This document shows positions 17,083-25,539 of a stretch of 64,000 bases of DNA, in pieces. Position 1 is the first letter of the stretch; every line of letters starts with the position of its first letter. The notes beneath the pieces are model-generated. The model saw only the letters and a list, made by a program, of their open reading frames with translations, did not search any database and was not told the DNA's origin. The stretch is taken from NCBI RefSeq assembly GCF_002836945.1, contig NZ_NIJM01000004.1:1-64000 (forward strand), written 5' to 3'. The position numbers and the translations under genes were made by a program. This stretch comes from Shewanella chilikensis. Lineage in GTDB: Bacteria > Pseudomonadota > Gammaproteobacteria > Enterobacterales > Shewanellaceae.

Positions 17083-17117
17083 ATAGTTTGCATTTATCAT
17101 TCAGGAGTCAGAAACCT

Positions 17118-19094
17118 ATGCCTTTGTGTCGAATCAGCCCACTGGCCAGCGCCATTGCCGCACTCTTACTCATACCTGCGGCTCAGGCCGATGAAGCGCC
17201 CCAAGACATGGAAGTCATAGTGGTCACAGCCTCCGGCTACGAGCAACAACTCAAGGATGCTCCCGCCTCTATCAGCGTGCTTACCCGAGAACAGCTGGAT
17301 AGCCGTTTCTATCGCGATATTACCGATGCCATGCTGGATGTTCCCGGCGTTGTGGTTACCGGCGGCAGCGATCGCCGTGACATTAGCCTGAGGGGCATGG
17401 GAAGCCAATACACACTGATCCTGGTAGACGGCATGCGCCAGTCATCCCGGGAGACTCGTACCAACAGCGATGGCCCGGGAGTCGAAGGCGCCTGGACTCC
17501 GCCATTGTCGGCAATAGACAGAATCGAAGTGGTGCGCGGCCCTATGTCATCCCTGTATGGTTCTGATGCCATAGGCGGGGTGATCAATATCATCACCCGC
17601 AAGGTTCCGGAAAACTGGCAAGGCGAACTCAGGCTGGACAGCACAGTTCAGGAACGCAGCGAATCCGGCAATATCTATCAGGGTAACTTCTTTGTCAGCG
17701 GGGCCCTGATCCCGGACTGGCTGGGTCTACAACTCTATGGACAATACACCAAGCGAGAAGAAGACCAGATCACCGGCGGTTACCGCGGCCGAGATGCCAA
17801 CAATCTCAGCGCCCGTTTCTCGCTGACTCCGAGTGACGACCACGACATCATTTTGGAGGTCAGCAGTGCCATTCAGGAATTGGACAGCACTCTTGGCAAA
17901 ACAGTCGCCCCTCTCGCTCCCGGCAAACCCTGCGGCCGTTTTGGCTGCCCGGCGTCCTCCACCACAGAATATGAAAGCCGCAAGTATTCCTTGGCACACA
18001 CGGGCCGCTGGGAAATAGGTACGAGTAACACCTGGGTCAAATATGAAGAGTTTGAAAACAAAAGCCGGGCAATGACCATCAAAAACACTGATGCCCAGAC
18101 CAGTCTGATCACCGGCTTTGGAGATAGTCATACCACCACCTTTGGAGCTGCCTTCAATTACCAGGATCTCAGTGATAAAACAGGTAATCAGGTAGGTGAC
18201 CGTAGCGACATCAGCAGACGCCAATGGTCGGTATTTGCCGAAAACGAATGGCGCATGAGCGACACCTTTGCCCTGACGGCCGGTTTACGCATGGATGATG
18301 ACGAAAACTTTGGCGAGCACTTCAGCCCCCGTATCTATGGAGTCTGGAACCTGACTGACAGCACAACCCTCAAAGGTGGTGTTTCCACCGGCTTCAGGGC
18401 GCCAAGCCTGAGACAAACAGTGCCGGATTGGGGCCAGGTCAGCCGCGGTGGCAATATGTACGGTAACCCGGATCTAAAACCCGAGACCTCAATCAACTAC
18501 GAGCTGGGGCTGCACACCGGCTTCGGCGAGAATATCACCACGGCCATGACAGTCTTCTATAACGAGTTTGAAGACAAAATTACCCGAGTACCCTGCCCCG
18601 AGAGTCAGTGTACCGATGGTCCGAACCGGTTTGGCTCGGATCCCACCACTTATGTGAATGTGGATGAGGCGGTAACCCAAGGGTTCGAGTTGGATTTCAG
18701 CTATGACATCAATGATGACATCCAACTTTCGGCCAACTACACCTATACAGACTCAGAGCAAAAAACGGGTCGCTATCAAGGCAGCCCTCTGAATAAACTG
18801 CCCAAGCACTTGCTGCAAACCTCCCTTAATTGGCAAATCAACGACAGCTGGGGCAGTTGGGCCAGAGTGCACTACCGAGGTGAAGAGAGCCAGCCCACCA
18901 CAGGCCCTTCGTCATCGACTCTGGTAGCCCCCTCTTACACACTGCTGGATATAGGTGCCAACCTGCAACTGATGGAAAACCTCAAACTCAGCGCCGGTAT
19001 CTATAATTTACTGGACAAAGAGATTACCCAGGAAGAATACGGCTATATCGAAGACGGCCGCCGCTATTGGCTGGGGATGACCTGGAGCTTCTAA
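17118..19094 (+). CDS. TonB-dependent catecholate siderophore receptor, CirA-like
   Basis: A 658-residue outer-membrane receptor. A signal peptide (residues 1-24) is followed by the TonB box region MEVIVVTASG, the plug domain (LKDAPASISVLTREQL, ISLRGMGSQYTLILVDGMRQ, IEVVRGPMSSLYGSDAIGGV) and a 22-strand barrel ending in the typical C-terminal aromatic (GMTWSF). Several stretches are very close to E. coli CirA, including FRAPSLRQ, GNPDLKPETS and EDGRRYW. CirA imports ferric catecholates such as dihydroxybenzoylserine. The ATG at 17118 has AGGAG upstream and gives a proper signal peptide. Regulation by Fur is likely from the adjacent box. The exact siderophore is inferred from the family. Confidence 0.9.
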   Translation: MPLCRISPLASAIAALLLIPAAQADEAPQDMEVIVVTASGYEQQLKDAPASISVLTREQLDSRFYRDITDAMLDVPGVVVTGGSDRRDISLRGMGSQYTLILVDGMRQSSRETRTNSDGPGVEGAWTPPLSAIDRIEVVRGPMSSLYGSDAIGGVINIITRKVPENWQGELRLDSTVQERSESGNIYQGNFFVSGALIPDWLGLQLYGQYTKREEDQITGGYRGRDANNLSARFSLTPSDDHDIILEVSSAIQELDSTLGKTVAPLAPGKPCGRFGCPASSTTEYESRKYSLAHTGRWEIGTSNTWVKYEEFENKSRAMTIKNTDAQTSLITGFGDSHTTTFGAAFNYQDLSDKTGNQVGDRSDISRRQWSVFAENEWRMSDTFALTAGLRMDDDENFGEHFSPRIYGVWNLTDSTTLKGGVSTGFRAPSLRQTVPDWGQVSRGGNMYGNPDLKPETSINYELGLHTGFGENITTAMTVFYNEFEDKITRVPCPESQCTDGPNRFGSDPTTYVNVDEAVTQGFELDFSYDINDDIQLSANYTYTDSEQKTGRYQGSPLNKLPKHLLQTSLNWQINDSWGSWARVHYRGEESQPTTGPSSSTLVAPSYTLLDIGANLQLMENLKLSAGIYNLLDKEITQEEYGYIEDGRRYWLGMTWSF

Positions 19095-19170
19095 CGAGAA
19101 AGCCTTATGCCGTTTTTATAAACCAGGACAATTCTGGGATATACTGGCGCAGTTCAACTCTCTTACTCCA

Positions 19171-19198
19171 AAGACCGCGCACCGTCGCGGTCTTTTTA
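19171..19198 (+). terminator. Rho-independent terminator of the CirA-like gene
   Basis: AAGACCGCG and CGCGGTCTT form a perfect 9-bp stem with a 6-nt loop, followed by a T-rich tail (TTTATT). It lies 77 bp after the receptor stop codon. Confidence 0.92.
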
Positions 19199-19268
19199 TT
19201 ACGGTTGCAAAAAACGTCATGACAGCGTTTACTGTGTCCGCGCCAACTTCTCAAGGTTAAGGAAAACA

Positions 19269-20795
19269 ATGAAACTGATACTGATTATTATCGCGTTTGT
19301 GGCCTTCTTTATTGCCCTGAAAAAGTGGCAACGAGCCCAAGCGGTAAAAAGTGGCGACCCGGATGCCATGGCCAATGAAGGCTTGAGACTGATTGGCAGA
19401 AATAGCGTCGATGAAGGCATAGCGCTGCTGGAACAGGCCGCCAATAAAGATCATCCCGCCGCCGCCCAAATGCTCTATGAGTTCTATACCCGTCCCGAAC
19501 TGGAGATGGTCCCCAATGATGCCGACAAGGCGATGCACTGGGCCGCCAAGGCCTCGTCATTGGACAATGAATTTGCCAAGCTCCATGACCTGATGCTGGA
19601 GCTGAACCAACACCCTGCTTTTGGTGACAATATTCAGCTACTGGAGCAAAACTTACTCCCCAGAGCCGAAGCCGGTGATATTGAGAGCCAAAGCCAACTG
19701 GGACGGGTCTATGCCCGTAACCCGATACTCGATAAAGATGGCAGCAAGGCGATAAAATGGCTCGAGTTGGCCGCTGCCAAAGATGATCCCGAGGCCTGCT
19801 TTCATCTGGGAAAATTACTGCAGGAACCCAGACAAGGTGAAGCCGATTTGCAGCAAGCAAGATTCTGGCTCACCAAGGGGCACCAGCTCGGTGAAACTGC
19901 CAGCGGCGGTCATCTGGCGGAAATGATGTTGCAAGGCCAAGGTGGCCCGGTGGATAAACGCCAGGCCGAACGACTCTTGATTGAGCAGGCAAAAGACAGC
20001 AGTTACTCGCAACTGACATTAGGGCAGCGCTACCTGAACGGTGACCAATTACCCCAAGATCTGCACAAGGCCAGAGAATGGTTGGAAAAAGCCGCAGCCG
20101 ACGAAGAAAACAGCGTGGCGGCGACTATTTGGGCCGGTTTCCTGCTCGAGCACTCCCGCGATAGCCAGGATCACCTGCATGCCAAGGCATTACTGGAGCC
20201 CCTGGCGCAAGCCTGGGATCTTGGTGCCCACTTTCAGCTCGGTAAGCTCTATGAACAAGGGTTAGGTGTCAATCGCCAACTGCCGCTGGCACTGATGCAT
20301 TTCGAGTTTGCCGCCATGGGCGAAGAAGCCGAATATTTCGCCGCCAAAGAGACTCTGGCAGCACGTCTGAGCCAATCGGAAAAGCAGCAAGCCCAAGCTC
20401 TCAAACAGGAATATTTGACCCTGCACCCCATAGATAACCTGGCCCAGGCCAGATTGGACCTGCTCAAGGGCCAAGCTCTACTGTATGCGGATGAGCAAGA
20501 ATACCAGGAGCTGCAACAAGCGCTGCACTGGCTGGAAAAGGCCGCCTTCGGCGGAGAAACTCTGGCCTATGAAGAGCTGTATGAAACCTGCCTCAAGCTG
20601 GATAAACGGGTAGATGCCGCCGTATGGCTGTATCTGGAACTGGCAGAACATAACCAGTTTGGTTTTCAGGGGAATCTAGTGCTAAAACAACAGGAACTGC
20701 TGCAAAGCTTTACCGAGGCCGAAACTGCCTGGTATGAGCAGCGTCTCGAAGAGGTTCGGGCGCAGTTGCCGCAAAATAACCCCGAGGCCGCCTGA
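19269..20795 (+). CDS. Membrane-anchored Sel1-repeat protein
   Basis: A 508-residue protein with one N-terminal membrane helix (LILIIIAFVAFFIALKKW) and a long series of Sel1-like/TPR helical repeats. Examples are DAMANEGLRLIGRNSVDEGI, SQLGRVYARNPILDKDGSKA, ACFHLGKLLQEPRQGEADLQ, FQLGKLYEQGLGVNRQLPLA and TLAYEELYETCLKLDKRVDA. Sel1 repeats are protein-interaction scaffolds. No enzymatic domain is visible, so the partner and role are unknown. AAGGA precedes the ATG. The gene is monocistronic, with terminators on both sides. Confidence 0.8.
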   Translation: MKLILIIIAFVAFFIALKKWQRAQAVKSGDPDAMANEGLRLIGRNSVDEGIALLEQAANKDHPAAAQMLYEFYTRPELEMVPNDADKAMHWAAKASSLDNEFAKLHDLMLELNQHPAFGDNIQLLEQNLLPRAEAGDIESQSQLGRVYARNPILDKDGSKAIKWLELAAAKDDPEACFHLGKLLQEPRQGEADLQQARFWLTKGHQLGETASGGHLAEMMLQGQGGPVDKRQAERLLIEQAKDSSYSQLTLGQRYLNGDQLPQDLHKAREWLEKAAADEENSVAATIWAGFLLEHSRDSQDHLHAKALLEPLAQAWDLGAHFQLGKLYEQGLGVNRQLPLALMHFEFAAMGEEAEYFAAKETLAARLSQSEKQQAQALKQEYLTLHPIDNLAQARLDLLKGQALLYADEQEYQELQQALHWLEKAAFGGETLAYEELYETCLKLDKRVDAAVWLYLELAEHNQFGFQGNLVLKQQELLQSFTEAETAWYEQRLEEVRAQLPQNNPEAA

Positions 20796-20812
20796 GCTGT
20801 GTTAAACCTTTG

Positions 20813-20848
20813 AAGACAGACCCCGGCCTTGGCCTGGGTTTGTCTTTT
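20813..20848 (+). terminator. Rho-independent terminator of the Sel1-repeat gene
   Basis: AAGACAGACCC pairs with GGGTTTGTCTT around an inner CGGCC/GGCC hairpin, followed by TTTCT. It starts 18 bp after the stop codon. Confidence 0.85.
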
Positions 20849-20882
20849 CTGAGATGATTGCCAAAACCGCTAACCCAGCAGT

Positions 20883-21227
20883 TCAGCCTTTATTCTTGAT
20901 GGTCCAATAGGCGGCGTTGACACCATCTTCACGAAACTCGATATCCACCGGGTACTCACGCTCACAACCTTCTACTATCCAGCGTTCATGCCAGTAGCGC
21001 TCACCGACTTCGCCTTTGGGCATCGCCAGCACAAAGGCAAAAAACTGCTCCGGCACCTCGCAGCCGCGGCGAGCCACTTCGGCGGCCACGCCCGGCATAG
21101 CATCCTTGAGCAGAGTTTCATTGGCTAAAGTGCCTTGCTGAACTATCTCCTCAGAGAAGTATTCCCCTTCGGCCGCGGCTACCGGCAGTGACACCAGCAA
21201 GCCACACAAGATCCCAATCCATTTCAT
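20883..21227 (-). CDS. Small secreted protein, unknown function
   Basis: A 114-residue protein with a clear Sec signal peptide (MKWIGILCGLLVSLPVAAAE) and two cysteines in the mature part (RRGCEVPEQ and VEGCEREYP) that could form a disulfide. No family was recognised. The ATG at 21227 follows GGAGGAAAG, an excellent ribosome-binding site. It probably sits in the periplasm and stands alone between a Sel1-repeat gene and an orphan pilin gene. Confidence 0.7.
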   Translation of the reverse strand: MKWIGILCGLLVSLPVAAAEGEYFSEEIVQQGTLANETLLKDAMPGVAAEVARRGCEVPEQFFAFVLAMPKGEVGERYWHERWIVEGCEREYPVDIEFREDGVNAAYWTIKNKG

Positions 21228-21545
21228 CTGCTTTCCTCCCTGATAGTTTCAGTATCAATATTAGCCCGTCATCCCGCCACAGGCTCAACCAGCCTAGTAG
21301 AAGATGGGTCTGCTTTAGGTCGCCGGAGTGTGAACAAAGCTGTAGTTTCATGTAAAACAATATCTTAAGCTTTAATGTCTTTGGATTTATGCACCGAGGC
21401 AAAATACCATTAAGGAATCCATGGCAGCGACCTTCCCTATATCCACTGCCACTCTCAGCTTGCCAGACGTCAGAGGCTTGGCTAGACTGCCGCATCGGCG
21501 ACGATTCAGTTGGCAATATCTCTATTCTATAAACCGGGCGATGTA

Positions 21546-22088
21546 ATGAAAGCAAAGCAGTATCAGGGCTTTACCCTAATTGAACTTGTAGTGGTGATTA
21601 TTATCCTCGGGATCCTGGCAGTGGTGGCCGCACCCAAGTTCCTCAATCTGCGCGACGACGCCACAGAGCAGGTACTTAAAGGCCAGTATGCCGCCTTTGA
21701 ATCTGCGGTGAAACTCTATCACAGTGGCTATCTGGCCAAAGGATATCAGGGCGCCATCGACAACCTCGCCAGCTTTGGTGATGGCAGTGTTGATTCCAGT
21801 GCCAACGGCTGGCCCTATGCCACAGCAGGCAAAGACACCCATATTTTCGACGCCTGCGAACAGTTGTGGCATGGCCTCACAGATACCGACCTCAGCATCG
21901 CCTATGTGGAAGATGCCAATCTGCCTACAACCACTGTCGACGTGGCCTATACCTATAAGCAAACGCCCAATACCTGTATCTACCGCTCAGTGTATTTTAT
22001 CCAGCAAAATGAAGAGACACTGATCATGGAATATCTGCCGGATACGGGTGAGGTCTCGGTTAGCAAAACCTTCTGGAGTCAGCCTTAA
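21546..22088 (+). CDS. Orphan type IV pilin / pseudopilin, MSHA-like
   Basis: A 180-residue prepilin. The short basic leader MKAKQYQG precedes the type III signal FTLIELVVVIIILGILAVVA, so prepilin peptidase should cut after Gly8 and N-methylate Phe. The globular part contains two cysteines about 45 residues apart (DACEQLWHG and PNTCIYRSV), like the D-region disulfide of pilins, and resembles MSHA pilin subunits. No assembly genes (ATPase, platform, secretin) are nearby, so it must rely on machinery encoded elsewhere. The ATG at 21546 was chosen from the leader peptide length. The gene overlaps the convergent AraC-type gene by 4 bp at the stop codons. Confidence 0.8.
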   Translation: MKAKQYQGFTLIELVVVIIILGILAVVAAPKFLNLRDDATEQVLKGQYAAFESAVKLYHSGYLAKGYQGAIDNLASFGDGSVDSSANGWPYATAGKDTHIFDACEQLWHGLTDTDLSIAYVEDANLPTTTVDVAYTYKQTPNTCIYRSVYFIQQNEETLIMEYLPDTGEVSVSKTFWSQP

Positions 22089-22954
22089 AGCCTGGCTGTT
22101 TCCCCCGGACTCTGGTCAAAGTAACGCTTGAACTCCCGACTGAATTGGGCCGGGCTCTCATAGCCCACTTCCAGTGCCGCTTCCTTCACCTTGAGGCGCT
22201 GTCTTTGCAGTAGCTCTTTGGCCTTATTGAGGCGGATCTTCTTCAAGTACTGAATGGGCGATGAGGCGGTTACCTCCTTGAAACAGCGATGAAATGCCGA
22301 GGGACTCATGTTGACCAACTCGGCCAGCTGCTCTACCTCCACACTTTCACGATAGTTCTGGTGCAGATATTTGAGCGCCTTCTCTACCCGGGATAAACGG
22401 GTATGACTGAGCGCCAGCGCATATAAAGGCGCCGCATTGTCGGAAGCCAACACCCGAAACAGCAACTCCTGCACCATGGCCTTACCCAAGATCTCGGCTT
22501 CCAACGGCGACTGCAGAGCCAGCAGCAAACGCTCGACACAGCAAAGCATATCTTCGCTGTTGGCGGCAACAAAGAAGCCGCTCTGACGGGCATCATCGAG
22601 ATCCTTGGGCATCTTGTGGTGTTGATCCATCATGCGGATCAACTGGTTCAGTTGCTGCAGATCTATATCCACCATGAGTACCAATACCGGTTCTTCCTCG
22701 GAAGCAAAGGTTTCACACTCCACCGGCATAGGCACTGTCATCACCAAGGTGTTCTGCGGATCATAGTCGTAGATCTTATCTTCGAGATAGACACGTTTAC
22801 GCCCCTGGCCGACTATCATGATCCCTTGGGAATAACACATGGGGCCACGGCTGCCATAGGCCGAACTGCGAAACAGATGCACCCCTGGCAGGCTGGTGCT
22901 GTTGACCCCTTCATGCACCGCCAGGGCCGCCATTAAAGCTGCAATATCACTCAT
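22085..22954 (-). CDS. yqhC: AraC family regulator, YqhC-like
   Basis: A 289-residue regulator with an N-terminal AraC_N cupin-type domain (about residues 20-175: MCYSQGIMIVGQGRKRVYLE) and a C-terminal double helix-turn-helix (VEQLAELVNMSPSAFHRCFK and KEAALEVGYESPAQFSREFK). It is divergent from a YqhD-type reductase gene, the same arrangement as E. coli yqhC-yqhD, where YqhC activates yqhD in response to reactive aldehydes. I therefore infer the same role. The ATG at 22954 was chosen because GGAG sits six bases upstream. Confidence 0.85.
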   Translation of the reverse strand: MSDIAALMAALAVHEGVNSTSLPGVHLFRSSAYGSRGPMCYSQGIMIVGQGRKRVYLEDKIYDYDPQNTLVMTVPMPVECETFASEEEPVLVLMVDIDLQQLNQLIRMMDQHHKMPKDLDDARQSGFFVAANSEDMLCCVERLLLALQSPLEAEILGKAMVQELLFRVLASDNAAPLYALALSHTRLSRVEKALKYLHQNYRESVEVEQLAELVNMSPSAFHRCFKEVTASSPIQYLKKIRLNKAKELLQRQRLKVKEAALEVGYESPAQFSREFKRYFDQSPGETARL

Positions 22955-23147
22955 AACACTCTCCAATCATCAGGGTTTTGATACTAGCACCATCACAGAA
23001 AAAAGCATCAAAATAGCCAAATTTAAGCCCCTATTAACCAAACCAGGCAGGAATAGGCATAAACGCTCCAGCAATGTGTATTTCAATCCAAGCTGAGAGG
23101 ACTAAGATGGCAACCATAGTTTTTCGGCTGTAGAAGAGAGATATATC

Positions 23148-24305
23148 ATGCTCAATTTCGACTATCGCAACCCTACCCACATAGTATTTGGTAAAGACAG
23201 ACTGGCAGAACTGGACCAACTGGTACCGGCCAATGCCAGAGTGCTGGTGACTTACGGCGGTGGCAGTGTCAAACGCTTCGGCACCCTGGACAAGGTCATA
23301 ACCGCGCTGGGCGACCGTGTTGTATTTGAATTCGGCGGCATTGAAGCCAACCCCAAATACGACACCCTGGCCAGGGCTGCCGAGCTGGCGCGGCGCGAAT
23401 CCATCGACTTTCTGTTGGCCGTCGGTGGCGGTTCAGTGATGGACGGCACCAAGTTTATTGCCCTGGCGGCAAAATTCGATGGCGACAGCAGCAGCTTGCT
23501 GCATCACGGTTTCAACCCGGTTCCTGTGACAGAGGTACTGCCTGTCGGTACAGTGGCGACACTGCCGGCTACAGGCTCAGAAATGAATGCTTTTGCCGTG
23601 GTCAGTCATCAGGGTGGCAAGTTCCCTGTAACTCATCCACAGAGTTTCCCGGTATTCTCCGTGCTGGATCCCAGCCTGACCTTCAGTTTGCCGAAGATCC
23701 AGGTCGCCAACGGCGTAGTCGACTCTTTCGTGCACGTGGTCGAGCAATACGTCACCTTCCCCGTGGATGCCAGAGTTCAGGACAGAATGGCCGAAGGCAT
23801 ACTGAAGACCCTGATTGAAGTGGGCCCTGTCACCGTGGCCGAGCCGGAGAACTATAATGCCCGCGCCAACCTGGTGTGGAGTGCCACCTCGGCGCTCAAC
23901 GGTATGATAGGCTGCGGCGTACCGGCAGACTGGACCACTCATATGATAGGCCACGAACTGACCGCCATGTTCGGCATAGATCATGCGCAAACGCTGGCCG
24001 TAGTCCTGCCCTCTGTATGGCGGGTGCGCAAGGAACGGAAACGCGCCAAGCTGCTGCAATATGCCGAGCGGGTTTGGGATATCACTTCGGGTGATGAAGA
24101 CAGCCGTATCGAGCAAGCCATTGCAGCCACTCAGGCCTTCTTTGAACAGGTCGGCCTCAAGACTCGCCTGCGCGACTATGATGTGCCGCAAGAGCGTATC
24201 GCCGACGTTGTTGCCGCACTGGAAGCTCACGGCATGACGGCCTTGTCTGAAACCGGCGATCTTGGTCTGGACAGCAGCCGTGAAATCCTTGAGCTTGCCT
24301 GGTGA
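23148..24305 (+). CDS. yqhD: NADPH-dependent aldehyde reductase (iron-type alcohol dehydrogenase family)
   Basis: A 385-residue member of the iron-containing alcohol dehydrogenase family, very close to E. coli YqhD (387 residues), which reduces short toxic aldehydes with NADPH. The sequence shows LVTYGGGSVKRFGTLDKV, FGGIEANPKYDTL, the cofactor segment AVGGGSVMDGTKF, TLPATGSEMNAFAV, and the metal-binding His/Asp region (DSFVHVVEQY, GHELTAMFGIDHAQTLAVV). It acts in the cytoplasm. Its divergent AraC-type neighbour is likely its activator. The E. coli enzyme uses Zn2+; the metal here is not decidable. Confidence 0.92.
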   Translation: MLNFDYRNPTHIVFGKDRLAELDQLVPANARVLVTYGGGSVKRFGTLDKVITALGDRVVFEFGGIEANPKYDTLARAAELARRESIDFLLAVGGGSVMDGTKFIALAAKFDGDSSSLLHHGFNPVPVTEVLPVGTVATLPATGSEMNAFAVVSHQGGKFPVTHPQSFPVFSVLDPSLTFSLPKIQVANGVVDSFVHVVEQYVTFPVDARVQDRMAEGILKTLIEVGPVTVAEPENYNARANLVWSATSALNGMIGCGVPADWTTHMIGHELTAMFGIDHAQTLAVVLPSVWRVRKERKRAKLLQYAERVWDITSGDEDSRIEQAIAATQAFFEQVGLKTRLRDYDVPQERIADVVAALEAHGMTALSETGDLGLDSSREILELAW

Positions 24306-24445
24306 CCGACCGATAAGACTGAACTTTGAGTCAGTGAATTAACCCACTCAGCTAAATCAAAAATCAGCAAAAGGTGCGAGAAATACCGAGATTATCCAGG
24401 TACAAAACGTCTGGATAATACTTTAAACGCCCGTCAAGAAAGCAT

Positions 24446-24474
24446 AATGCCGTTCACTTGAGGTGAACGGCATT
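24446..24474. terminator. Hairpin between yqhD and rpoH (convergent)
   Basis: AATGCCGTTCAC and GTGAACGGCATT form a perfect 12-bp stem with a 5-nt loop between the 3' ends of two convergent genes. On the minus strand it is followed by ATGCTTTCTT, weakly T-rich. It probably serves as a terminator for rpoH and perhaps for both genes. Confidence 0.75.
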
Positions 24475-24510
24475 CATTAGCAATCAAAACAACACACTAA
24501 ATAAGTTAGG

Positions 24511-25368
24511 TTATACGTCCATACAAGCCTTGAGCTTGTTCATGGCGTTTTTCTCCAACTGGCGGATCCGCTCGGCAGACACCTGATAGGTATCGGCCAA
24601 TTCCTGCAGTGTGGTCTTTTCATCGTCCAACCAACGGGCCCGCAGAATATGCTGGCTGCGCTCATCCAAGGTCTTGATGGCAGACAACAGCTTGTTCTGG
24701 GCATTGGATTCCCAGTTGTCATTTTCTACCTGAGCCGCCAAGTCGGAAGAGTGGTCTTCCAGATAAAGCGCCGGGGCAAAGTCATGATCATCATCGTGAT
24801 CATTGGTCAGGTCGAAGGCCGGATCCTGCGCCGCCATCCGCGACTCCATCTCGGTCACATCCTGTTTGGATACGCCAAGATTTTCGGCCACCATGGTGAC
24901 TTCTTCATCGCTGAACCAACCCAGACGTTTCTTGGCCTTACGCAGGTTGAAGAACAATTTACGCTGTGCCTTGGTGGTGGCAACTTTAACTATGCGCCAG
25001 TTCTTCAGCACATATTCATGAATTTCTGCCTTGATCCAGTGCACGGCGAAAGACACCAAACGCACACCCACATCAGGGTCGAAGCGCTTGACCGCCTTCA
25101 TCAGGCCTATGTTGCCTTCCTGGATCAGATCTGCCTGAGGCAGACCATAACCCGCATAGCCGCGGGCAATATGCACCACAAAACGTAAGTGCGACATAAT
25201 CAGTTGCTTAGCCGCCTGCAGATCACCGGTTTCCTGCAAACGCTTCGCCAGCTCATACTCCTGCTCGGCGTCCAGCATGGTCATGCTGTTTACCGAATGG
25301 ATATAGGCCTCGAGACTGCTGCTCCCTTGGGGAACCATCAGTGCCATTGATTGCGTTTGATCAGTCAT
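24511..25368 (-). CDS. rpoH: RNA polymerase sigma-32 (heat-shock sigma factor)
   Basis: Directs RNA polymerase to heat-shock promoters. The 285-residue protein matches E. coli sigma-32 (284). It has region 2 ([20 protein letters not shown], then [15 protein letters not shown]), the RpoH box [16 protein letters not shown] that distinguishes it from other sigma-70 family members, and region 4 ([20 protein letters not shown]). The ATG at 25368 follows CAGGAG. It lies downstream of ftsYEX on the same strand, as in other gammaproteobacteria, but has its own upstream region with a probable promoter. Its leader may act as an RNA thermosensor, as in E. coli; I did not fold it. Confidence 0.96.
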   Translation of the reverse strand: MTDQTQSMALMVPQGSSSLEAYIHSVNSMTMLDAEQEYELAKRLQETGDLQAAKQLIMSHLRFVVHIARGYAGYGLPQADLIQEGNIGLMKAVKRFDPDVGVRLVSFAVHWIKAEIHEYVLKNWRIVKVATTKAQRKLFFNLRKAKKRLGWFSDEEVTMVAENLGVSKQDVTEMESRMAAQDPAFDLTNDHDDDHDFAPALYLEDHSSDLAAQVENDNWESNAQNKLLSAIKTLDERSQHILRARWLDDEKTTLQELADTYQVSAERIRQLEKNAMNKLKACMDV

Positions 25369-25435
25369 TCACGCTCCTGTTTCTTACTGCTTTGATGCTC
25401 ATTTCGGGTCGAAAAAAATGCTGATGAGCCGATGC

Positions 25436-25464
25436 ACTATCGGTCAATTGACATATATTGTCAA
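25436..25464 (-). promoter_or_regulatory. Probable sigma-70 promoter of rpoH, embedded in a palindrome
   Basis: On the minus strand, TTGACA (25464-25459) and GATAGT (25441-25436) are 17 nt apart, about 70 bp upstream of the rpoH start. The -35 box is one arm of the inverted repeat TTGACA-TATAT-TGTCAA (25448-25464). A second hairpin, CGGGGT/ACCCCG, lies at 25481-25499 between this promoter and the ftsX stop codon. The start site is not verified. Confidence 0.55.
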
Positions 25465-25539
25465 CGCCGTATCCAACACCCGGGGTTATTTTTACCCCGA
25501 AAATAGGACAATGCAAGTGAAGATAAGTTCATTTTTACA

